Of a stretch of DNA of 7,393 nucleotides, positions 1 to 5,286 are shown one piece after another. Position 1 is the first letter of the stretch, and each line of letters begins with the position of its first letter. The position numbers were made by a program, and so were the translations under genes. The notes beneath the pieces were generated by a model. That model saw only the letters and a list, made by a program, of their open reading frames with translations. It was not told where the DNA came from and did no database searches. Source of the stretch: Brevundimonas sp. UBA2388 (GTDB lineage: Bacteria > Pseudomonadota > Alphaproteobacteria > Caulobacterales > Caulobacteraceae); the NCBI GenBank assembly GCA_002343425.1, contig DDSO01000087.1, positions 1 through 7,393 of the forward strand, given 5' to 3'.

Positions 1-2
1 CC

Positions 3-620
3 ATCGCCTCGACCTATGCGACGGGCTGGCAGGTGCAGGACTATCGGGGGGAACGGGTCATTACCCACGGCGGAGGCGCCCCCGGCTACGTCTCGGGAAC
101 GATGCTGATTCCCGGCCGCAATGCCGGCTTCAGCTTCTTCACCAATGCCGAGGAGAGTTTCCTGACCCGCGCCCTGCGCAGCGGCATCACCGACATCATC
201 ATGGGCAAGACCGGCTTCGACTGGATCGCAGACGGCCAGCGGCTGCAGCGCGAGGGCGACGCGCGGTCGATCGCGGCGGCGGCGGAGATCGACGCCAAAC
301 AGGCGGCGGGCGCGCCGCCGTCCCTGCCGCTGGCGGCCTATGCCGGAACCTGGCGCGATCCCTGGTACGGCGACATCACCATCCAGGCGCGGGACCTCCA
401 GCTCTGGCTGAGCTTCAGCCGGACGCCGGCCTTGCAGGGGCCGGTCGAGGCCTATGACGGGGATACGCTGCGCACGCGGTTCCCGGACCGGCGCGAAGAG
501 GATGTATTCATCACCTTCACGCTGGAGAACGGACGGCCCGTGTCAGCGACGATGAAGGCGGTCAGTCCGGATGCGGACTTCAGCTACGACTACCACGACC
601 TGCGGCTGACGAAGGTCTGA
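3..620 (+). CDS. Serine hydrolase, beta-lactamase (class C/PBP) family, C-terminal part only
   Basis: The gene is cut by the left window edge. The frame is open from base 3 and ends at TGA 618-620, giving 205 visible residues; the GTG at 33 is internal. The first 60 residues carry YATGWQVQDYRG followed by HGGG at fragment residues 22-25. This matches the third active-site box (HxG, equivalent to KTG) and flanks of AmpC/EstB-like serine hydrolases. An Ala/Pro-rich linker follows (about 88-108). A small beta-rich domain, opening with YAGTWRDPWYGD and running to the end, resembles the DUF3471-type module often attached to these enzymes. The catalytic SxxK and YxN motifs must lie upstream, outside the window. 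The family includes peptidases, esterases and beta-lactam hydrolases, often secreted or periplasmic; the substrate cannot be told from here. It converges on the minus-strand gene ending at 628, with no room for a separate terminator. Confidence 0.85.
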   Translation: MASTYATGWQVQDYRGERVITHGGGAPGYVSGTMLIPGRNAGFSFFTNAEESFLTRALRSGITDIIMGKTGFDWIADGQRLQREGDARSIAAAAEIDAKQAAGAPPSLPLAAYAGTWRDPWYGDITIQARDLQLWLSFSRTPALQGPVEAYDGDTLRTRFPDRREEDVFITFTLENGRPVSATMKAVSPDADFSYDYHDLRLTKV

Positions 621-637
621 GGCGCCCCTACTGCGCC
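621..637. other. Small inverted repeat between convergent stop codons
   Basis: GGCGC (621-625) and GCGCC (633-637) can pair around a 7-base loop. The loop contains the last bases of the minus-strand gene, including its stop at 630-628. The repeat sits directly after the plus-strand TGA. There is no T tract on either side, and the 5-bp stem may be chance in DNA this GC-rich. At most it is a weak bidirectional transcription end. Confidence 0.2.
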
Positions 638-1032
638 GGACGGGATCGGCTGGCTTCGAGAATCGGCATGGCGGCTTCGGTCGGGATGTAGATGACCTCG
701 CGGCCCGGCTTGCCGGCGGTTTCTTCCAGCATGTGGATGTAGGACCAGCGCAGGTAGTTCTCGGGGCCGCCGAGGCTTTCGGCCATGATGCGGTTGGCCT
801 CGTTGGTGCCGCGGGCGCGGGCGACCTCGGCCTGGGCGGTCAGCTGGGCCGAGTCGAGGGCGGCCTGGGCCTCGAGCACGCGGATACGGCGGTCCTGCAC
901 GGCCTGCTCATAGGCGGCCTTGCCCTGCATCTGCTTGGAATAGACATTGTAGGTCGGCATGCCGATCATGACGATGGCGAGGACGATGACGACCGCGATG
1001 ACCGAGCCGATGGTGATGCTGACGCCGCGCAT
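628..1032 (-). CDS. Small single-pass membrane protein resembling the C-terminal tail of SPFH/prohibitin proteins
   Basis: This is a 134-residue protein with no assigned enzyme activity. Residues 7-25 form one strongly hydrophobic membrane helix. Residues 34-86 are a charged, alanine-rich helical stretch (AQAALDSAQLTAQAEVARARG) likely to form a coiled coil. The segment after it, NEANRIMAESLGGPENYLRWSYIHML, then VIYIPTEAAMPILEA (113-127), resembles the end of prohibitin/HflK-like SPFH proteins, but the SPFH (band 7) domain itself is absent. The ATG at 1032 is preceded by a perfect AGGAGG with 5-base spacing, so the start is secure and the gene is unlikely to be a decayed SPFH remnant. It follows the monooxygenase gene by 86 bases on the same strand. 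It may act as a scaffold or partner of a full-length SPFH oligomer; this is inference. Confidence 0.8.
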   Translation of the reverse strand: MRGVSITIGSVIAVVIVLAIVMIGMPTYNVYSKQMQGKAAYEQAVQDRRIRVLEAQAALDSAQLTAQAEVARARGTNEANRIMAESLGGPENYLRWSYIHMLEETAGKPGREVIYIPTEAAMPILEASRSRPAQ

Positions 1033-1037
1033 GAGAG

Positions 1038-1043
1038 CCTCCT
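1038..1043 (-). promoter_or_regulatory. Strong Shine-Dalgarno for the SPFH-tail gene
   Basis: On the minus strand AGGAGG stands 5 bases before the ATG at 1032. It is the best ribosome binding site among the minus-strand genes here and fixes the start of the small membrane protein. It suggests that this gene is translated independently of the upstream monooxygenase. Confidence 0.75.
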
Positions 1044-1053
1044 GACAGGGCGG

Positions 1054-1091
1054 GACCGCCCCGCGGCGCCAGACTCGCGGTCGGGGCGGTC
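1054..1091 (-). terminator. Long GC hairpin between the monooxygenase and SPFH-tail genes (possible terminator or 5' leader structure)
   Basis: Bases 1054-1063 (GACCGCCCCG) pair perfectly with 1082-1091 (CGGGGCGGTC), giving a 10-bp stem around an 18-base loop. A competing inner pairing, CCGCG (1061-1065) with CGCGG (1076-1080), is also possible. Read on the minus strand, the hairpin begins 27 bases after the monooxygenase stop and ends 10 bases before the next gene's AGGAGG. No T run follows, so it is not a classical intrinsic terminator. It could instead be a 3'-end stabiliser, a Rho-associated end or a leader structure for the downstream gene. Confidence 0.45.
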
Positions 1092-1118
1092 GGGGTCAAG
1101 CGTCGGAGGCGTGACGAT

Positions 1119-2408
1119 TCAGCGCCGGTCGCGCGGACGAGGATCCAGCAGCAGGCCGGACACGGTCGCGGCCAGCAGGCGCGGGGCCAGCGGCAGGCGC
1201 GCCACCTTGCCCAGCACATGGTCGCGAACCCACGGCAGCACGCGGCCGTCCGCCTGGTAGAAGGGGGTGAAGCCGAGGCTGAGCGCCTGATACAGCCGCA
1301 CATGCCAGCGGCGCGCGGCGGCATAGGCGGAAAGGGCCGTGGGCAGGTCGCGATGACGGATCAGGGCGTCAGCCAGGGCCTGGGCGTCGAGCAGGCCCAT
1401 ATTGACCCCCTGCCCCAGCTGCGGACTGGTGGAGTGCGCCGCGTCGCCGATCACCGCCAGCCGATCCGCCACCGGGCGGCCGATGGTCTGGTGGCCATAG
1501 GAGGCCAGGGTCATCCGCTCGCGGTCGGTGATGGCGTCCATGACCGGCGTCAGCTCCGGCCACAGGCGAAGGCAGTGTTCCTTCCAGACATCCAGCCCCC
1601 GCGCGTGCCACTCGGGCCAGATCTCGGTTTTCAGGCTCCAGAAGAAGGTCGCCAGCGGAGCCGTCTCGCCCGGCCGGACGCCGCAGGGCAGAACGCCGAG
1701 CATGCGGCTGGCCCCCAGATAGACCTGCTGCAGTGCCGCTGGATCGAAGGGCGCTCCCGGCCAGGGAACGGTGGTCCACAGAGCCCCCCAGGCGAGGTCG
1801 GTTCGCTCACCCCCCATCCGGGCCGAGATCGCTGACCGCGCGCCGGAGGCGTCGATGACGAGACTGAAGGGCGCGCTGCGGCCGCCGGTACTGTCGATCA
1901 GCCGGCCACCGTCGGCGGCGACGATCTCGCGGTCGGTCTCAAAGCCTACGCCGGCCTCGACGCAGGCTTCGAACAGGATAGCGAACAGGGCGGCGCGATG
2001 GATGCCGACGGCCTGACGCGGGCGCTTCAGGTCGCTGTAGCGGACGTCGAGGACGACCCGTCCGCGGCGGGCCTCGCGGCCGAAGATGTGGTCAATGTGC
2101 TGGCCATGGGCTTCGATCTGCGCCGTGAGGCCAAGCCGGTCCAGCACATCCAGACCCGTGGGCTGGAGCATCAGGCCGGCGCCGATGGGGCGGGGCGTGT
2201 CGAAACGCTCGTGGACGACGACGCCCCGCCCCTGCCGGGCCAGCATAAGGGCGACGGCCAGGCCGGCCGGACCGGCGCCGACGATGGCGATGTCGTCGGG
2301 GCGAGTCAGGCGGCGCGACAGCGGCGGAATGCCCAGCGTCCCCCGCGGTGGCTTCTTCCCGGTCCTGGCGCGCGGCTTTCGGACCTTCGGAGCCGCCTCT
2401 TCCGTCAC
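1119..2408 (-). CDS. FAD-dependent class A monooxygenase (UbiH/PHBH-like)
   Basis: This 429-residue flavoprotein has the three class A hydroxylase signatures. GAGPAG (44-49) sits in the Rossmann fold, with the ribose-binding acidic residue at E67. A DG-like motif reads DASGARS (186-192), with an inserted AS relative to the usual DGxxS. GDAAH (321-325) is followed by PQLGQGVN (329-336), which contacts the FAD ribityl and phosphate. The family uses NAD(P)H and O2 to hydroxylate aromatic or related substrates; the substrate is unknown. The start is a GTG overlapping the stop of the lipoprotein gene by 4 bases (GTGA). No Shine-Dalgarno is visible, so translation probably relies on coupling. No ATG, GTG or TTG lies between this start and the Rossmann motif, which supports a real 39-residue leader; it is basic, with 11 Lys/Arg in residues 8-36. 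The length is normal for the family. It is probably cytosolic or peripheral on the inner membrane. Confidence 0.88.
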   Translation of the reverse strand: MTEEAAPKVRKPRARTGKKPPRGTLGIPPLSRRLTRPDDIAIVGAGPAGLAVALMLARQGRGVVVHERFDTPRPIGAGLMLQPTGLDVLDRLGLTAQIEAHGQHIDHIFGREARRGRVVLDVRYSDLKRPRQAVGIHRAALFAILFEACVEAGVGFETDREIVAADGGRLIDSTGGRSAPFSLVIDASGARSAISARMGGERTDLAWGALWTTVPWPGAPFDPAALQQVYLGASRMLGVLPCGVRPGETAPLATFFWSLKTEIWPEWHARGLDVWKEHCLRLWPELTPVMDAITDRERMTLASYGHQTIGRPVADRLAVIGDAAHSTSPQLGQGVNMGLLDAQALADALIRHRDLPTALSAYAAARRWHVRLYQALSLGFTPFYQADGRVLPWVRDHVLGKVARLPLAPRLLAATVSGLLLDPRPRDRR

Positions 2409-3073
2409 GCCGGGACGAGTTCGATCAGATCAAGGTTCGACTCGACCTGGGGCCAGGGAATGACGAGGCGCCAGCGGCTGTCGCTGATCCGCTCCAGCAC
2501 GGCGACGAGATCGCGGTCGGGACGCTGGCCGTAGGAGTTGGCGGGAGGTTCGGAGGCGAGGGCCATGGAGCCGAGCATGACCATCTCGCGGTCGTTCTCG
2601 GGGAACAGCAGGCCTGACGGGCGCTGGCTTCCGGTCAGTTTGGAGAATTTCAGACCGCGCGGCGTCTGTTCGATGCGGCAGGCGAACCAGCCGTAGACGA
2701 CATAGCCGAGGCTGTCCTCGCCCCCCTGTGAGCCCAGTTTGACGGTGCGGCAACGATAGTCGCCGGTCGGGGGCGTGACGGGCGCGCGGGCGGCGCGGGG
2801 GTCGATCAGGTCGCCGAGGGACGCCAGGTCGCCGGAGCCGCGCTGGCGACGGGCCTGCTGCAGGGCGAGGGACCAGGCGGCGTCGCGGCGGCTGTACCGG
2901 TCACGGTCAGAAGCGGTGATGATGCCGCGCCAGTCGCGCAAGGCGACCGGTCCGCCGGAGGAGCCGGACCCGCCCGGCGGGGGCGGAGGCGGCGGAGGGG
3001 GCGTGGATGCGCAGGCGGCGAGGACGAGGCTCGCCAGCACAATCAGGGCCGAAGGCCGGGACAGGCGGGACAT
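2405..3073 (-). CDS. DUF4893-type outer-envelope lipoprotein
   Basis: This is a 222-residue lipoprotein. The N-terminus is a short basic region, a hydrophobic core (8-17) and the lipobox LAAC, with the lipidated cysteine at 21. Ala at +2 fits Lol sorting to the outer membrane. Nine consecutive prolines (25-33) and a Gly/Ser spacer (34-41) follow. The globular part starts near W48 (WRGIITASDRDR) and runs through TGDYRCRTVKLG, GWFACRIE, FSKLTGSQRPSG, MLGSMALASE and WRLVIPWPQVESNLDLIEL. From memory this matches the DUF4893 pattern; function is not known. C108 and C132 could form a periplasmic disulfide. The ATG at 3073 has GGAG 5 bases upstream. The 3' end overlaps the GTG start of the monooxygenase by 4 bases, so the two are co-translated. 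The DUF4167 gene ends 77 bases upstream, with a hairpin between. Confidence 0.85.
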   Translation of the reverse strand: MSRLSRPSALIVLASLVLAACASTPPPPPPPPPGGSGSSGGPVALRDWRGIITASDRDRYSRRDAAWSLALQQARRQRGSGDLASLGDLIDPRAARAPVTPPTGDYRCRTVKLGSQGGEDSLGYVVYGWFACRIEQTPRGLKFSKLTGSQRPSGLLFPENDREMVMLGSMALASEPPANSYGQRPDRDLVAVLERISDSRWRLVIPWPQVESNLDLIELVPA

Positions 3074-3090
3074 GGGCGCTCCGGAACAGT

Positions 3091-3109
3091 CTGGCCCTTC
3101 TTGGGCCAG
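3091..3109 (-). terminator. Perfect 7-bp hairpin after the DUF4167 gene, probable transcription end
   Basis: CTGGCCC (3091-3097) and GGGCCAG (3103-3109) form a perfect stem with a 5-base loop. Read on the minus strand it starts 41 bases after the DUF4167 stop and ends 17 bases before the lipoprotein ATG. The following bases (ACTGTTCC) are only mildly T-rich, so termination would be weak or partial. The hairpin lies close to the lipoprotein's GGAG and could instead act as an attenuating leader structure. Confidence 0.45.
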
Positions 3110-3150
3110 TCAAGCGCGGTTCCGTCAAGCGTGCGCGCGTCGCAGGCGGA

Positions 3151-4128
3151 TCAGTCCTCGGCGGCGGGCGCCTCGACCTTGCGGCGGGGCGCGCGGCGCT
3201 TGGGCGCGGCGGCCTCTTCCGGCGCATCGACGGACTCAGGCGCGGTGGCGGCCGGAGCGGGGGCGGTCGAGCGGGTCAGGAAGCCCGGCAGGGCCGAGGG
3301 TCCGTCGTCGGCGGCCACGCCGGCGTCGCGACGAGGCTTGCGCTCGGGGCGTTCGGCGCGGGCCGGACGCTCCGCGCGTTCGGGGGCTTCGGCCCGAACT
3401 TCCGGGGCTTCGTCAGATTGCGCGGCCGGGGCGTCGCCCTCGGCGCGAGGCTCGCCGCCCTCGCGTTCGAAGCGGGCGCTGCGTTCCAGCTGGCGGCGCT
3501 CCCAGCGTTCGCGGCGGGTCTCGCGGCGGCTGCCGTCGGCGTTGAAGCCGCCCTCGCCTTCGGCGCGGGGCTCACGGGGTTCACGCGGCTCGCGGTCCTG
3601 ACGCGGCTGGTCGTCGCGGTCACGCCATTCGCGGCGGGTCTGTTCGCCCTGACGATCGTTCTGGCGATCGTTCGGGCGGTCGTTCTGGCGTTCCTCGGCT
3701 TCGCGCTGGCGCGCCTCGATCTGGGCGAGACGGTCAGCCTCGACCTTTTCAGCGGCCATGATGGCGGCGGCCTGGGCGCCGGTCTCGTCCTCGAAATCGA
3801 TGTCGAAGCCCTGGCCGGCCAGTTCGCGCTGGGCGATCTCGGACACGGGACGCGAGGGCTGCAGGGCGCGCAGGACGCGGAAATAGTGTTCGGCGTGCTG
3901 GGTGTAGTTCTCGGCCAGGACGCGGTCGCCGGCGGCCGAGGCGTCGCGCGCCAGCTGCATGTAGCGCTCATAGACGGTCTGGGCGTTGCCGCGGACCTTG
4001 ATGTTCTCGGGGCCCTGGGAGTCCCACGAACGGTTCGGATTGGTGGCGTTGGCGTTGTTGTTTCCGCCGCCGCTGCCGGGCTTCCTGTTGCGTCCGCGCT
4101 GACGCTTCATGCCCTTGAAATCTCTCAT
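3151..4128 (-). CDS. DUF4167 domain protein, basic and largely disordered
   Basis: This is a 325-residue protein. It opens with an Arg/Lys/Gly tract (MRDFKGMKRQRGRNRKPG) and an Asn-rich stretch (23-32). The DUF4167 core follows (about 33-90): NRSWDSQGPENIKVRGNAQTVYERYMQLARDASAAGDRVLAENYTQHAEHYFRVL, abbreviated here to its landmarks W35, NIKVRGNA (42-49), YMQLARDA (56-63) and AEHYFR (79-84). The remainder is charged low complexity, including Q/P-N-D-R repeats (148-160), REPREPREPR (179-188) and long E/R-rich runs. An isolated LPGFLTR (280-286) and a basic RRAPRRK (311-317) lie near the end. The family function is not known to me. The RG-rich N-terminus and position beside prmC suggest an RNA- or ribosome-related role, which is inference. 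The ATG at 4128 lacks a clear Shine-Dalgarno; M7 at 4110 is an alternative start. The upstream gap is 279 bases. Confidence 0.87.
   Translation of the reverse strand: MRDFKGMKRQRGRNRKPGSGGGNNNANATNPNRSWDSQGPENIKVRGNAQTVYERYMQLARDASAAGDRVLAENYTQHAEHYFRVLRALQPSRPVSEIAQRELAGQGFDIDFEDETGAQAAAIMAAEKVEADRLAQIEARQREAEERQNDRPNDRQNDRQGEQTRREWRDRDDQPRQDREPREPREPRAEGEGGFNADGSRRETRRERWERRQLERSARFEREGGEPRAEGDAPAAQSDEAPEVRAEAPERAERPARAERPERKPRRDAGVAADDGPSALPGFLTRSTAPAPAATAPESVDAPEEAAAPKRRAPRRKVEAPAAED
3657..3692 (-). repeat. Three 12-base tandem units coding Arg-(Gln/Pro)-Asn-Asp
   Basis: The plus strand reads CGTTCTGGCGAT, CGTTCGGGCGGT and CGTTCTGGCGTT in direct succession. On the coding minus strand each unit is four codons, giving QND-RPND-RQND within DUF4167 residues 148-160. 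The unit keeps the reading frame, so copy number can change by slippage without disrupting the protein. A second short repeat, (REP)x3, lies 20 residues further on. Confidence 0.7.
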
Positions 4129-4407
4129 CGGACGCTACCGTGCTTTTTATGAGGGACGGGCCGGCGCGCGAGATGCCGCCTGATGCCGTCCGTGTCGTTG
4201 TTCCGCTTCGGGCGGGGCCGATCCCCGCTGGCGATGTGTCGGAAAACCGTTGTCAGCCCGTGGTCCGCCGGGCGACTGGCCCGACCGTCACTGTCCCGGG
4301 CGCGCGTGAATGGGCCTGAAGCGGTCCAAGGCGTGCGTTTTGGGTGGGAGACAGGCGAAGACTTAGCGCGGCATGGGGCCGTTTCCAAGGGGTTTGTTTG
4401 GAGCCGC
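4129..4407. other. Intergenic gap between prmC and the DUF4167 gene
   Basis: There are 279 bases between two same-strand genes, the longest non-coding stretch in the window. I see no convincing protein here. The open frames crossing it on either strand run antisense or out of frame into the neighbours and lack family-like sequence. A 6-bp hairpin lies at 4212-4228. On the minus strand an AT-leaning CATAAAAAGC lies about 10-20 bases before the DUF4167 ATG, in otherwise very GC-rich DNA. No confident -35/-10 pair could be read. The gap probably holds the prmC transcript end and the DUF4167 promoter plus leader. Confidence 0.5.
4212..4228 (-). other. Hairpin in the DUF4167 upstream region
   Basis: GCGGGG (4212-4217) and CCCCGC (4223-4228) form a 6-bp stem with a 5-base loop. 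Read on the minus strand it lies about 180 bases after the prmC stop and 84 bases before the DUF4167 ATG. No T run follows. It could be part of a leader RNA, or a chance pairing in GC-rich DNA. Confidence 0.25.
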
Positions 4408-5286
4408 CTACATCTTCGGAATGGGATTGGTCCTCGGGTCCGGGCCGTTGGTAATGACGCGGTCGCGGTCGGACAGGTCCTTGACGATGATGACGTGCTC
4501 GAAGCCCGCCGCCTCGAAGAGGGCCTTGACCTGGGGGCCCTGGTGCCAGCCGATCTCAACGGCGAAGATGCCATCGGGGCGGAGGATGCGGCGGATTTCG
4601 GGGGCCAGCTCGCGATAGGCGGTCAGGCCGTCCGGGCCGCCGTCCAGCGCCAGAAGCGGGTCATGATCGCGGACCTCGGGGTCGAGGCCGGGGATGTCGC
4701 CGGACGGGATGTAGGGCGGGTTGGAGACGACCAGATCGAAGCTGGCGTCGCCGAAGCCGGCGGCCCATTCGGTGCGCAGGAAGGTCGCGCGGTTGTCGAG
4801 TTCGAGGTTGGTGGCGTTCTCCTTGGCCACGGCCAGGGCCTCGAAGGAGATGTCGGTGCCGACGCCGCGCGCGCCGAACCGCTCGGCCAGGGTCGCCAGC
4901 AGGATGGCGCCGGAGCCGGTGCCGAGGTCGATCATCTCGAAGGCCTTGTGCGGCGGGAAGGCCAGCATGACGACGTCGAGGATGGCCTCGGTGTCGGGGC
5001 GGGGGCTGAGGACGTCGGGGGTGACGTTCAGCATGATCTTCCAGAAGCCCTTCTTGCCGAGGATGCGCGAGACGGGCTCGCGGCGCAGGCGGCGTTCGAC
5101 GAAGGCGTCCAAGGCGGCCTGCTGGTCTGCGGTCACGACGCGGTAGGGGTCGGTCAGGATGTCGGTGCGGGTGGCGCCGGTGGCGACCTCGAGCAGAAGG
5201 CGGGCGTCGATCGAGGGGCTGTCGATGCGGCCGGCCTTGAGCGTCGCGGTCGCGGCCTTCCAGGCGGTCACCAGAGTTTGGGTCAT
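4408..5286 (-). CDS. prmC: Peptide chain release factor N5-glutamine methyltransferase PrmC
   Basis: PrmC (HemK) uses S-adenosylmethionine to methylate the glutamine of the GGQ motif in release factors RF1 and RF2, raising termination efficiency in the cytosol. From the ATG at 5286 the protein is 292 residues, normal for the family. The N-terminal helical release-factor-binding domain covers about 1-85 and contains DARLLL and REPVSRILG. SPRPDTE (94-100) is the family hinge motif. DLGTGSGAI (120-128) is the SAM-binding loop, D145 the likely ribose-binding acidic residue, and NPPY (189-192) the diagnostic catalytic motif that holds the glutamine amide. The frame is open upstream to 5352, but that extension reads within the MOSC gene and has no family sequence. 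The start at 5286 overlaps the MOSC stop as ATGA and has GGAG 5 bases upstream. The nearest downstream gene is the DUF4167 gene. prfA is not upstream. Confidence 0.95.
   Translation of the reverse strand: MTQTLVTAWKAATATLKAGRIDSPSIDARLLLEVATGATRTDILTDPYRVVTADQQAALDAFVERRLRREPVSRILGKKGFWKIMLNVTPDVLSPRPDTEAILDVVMLAFPPHKAFEMIDLGTGSGAILLATLAERFGARGVGTDISFEALAVAKENATNLELDNRATFLRTEWAAGFGDASFDLVVSNPPYIPSGDIPGLDPEVRDHDPLLALDGGPDGLTAYRELAPEIRRILRPDGIFAVEIGWHQGPQVKALFEAAGFEHVIIVKDLSDRDRVITNGPDPRTNPIPKM

Noticed and set aside
3007..4152. 381-residue plus-strand open frame antisense to the DUF4167 gene
   Set aside because: It looks partly hydrophobic, but the composition is a mirror of the Glu/Arg-rich minus-strand codons (Leu/Ala/Gly/Phe). 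No recognisable domain or ribosome binding site was found.
4125..4574. 149-residue minus-strand open frame spanning the prmC-DUF4167 gap
   Set aside because: It overlaps the prmC end in another frame, is Arg/Ser/Pro biased and shows no family resemblance, so it does not fill the gap with a gene.
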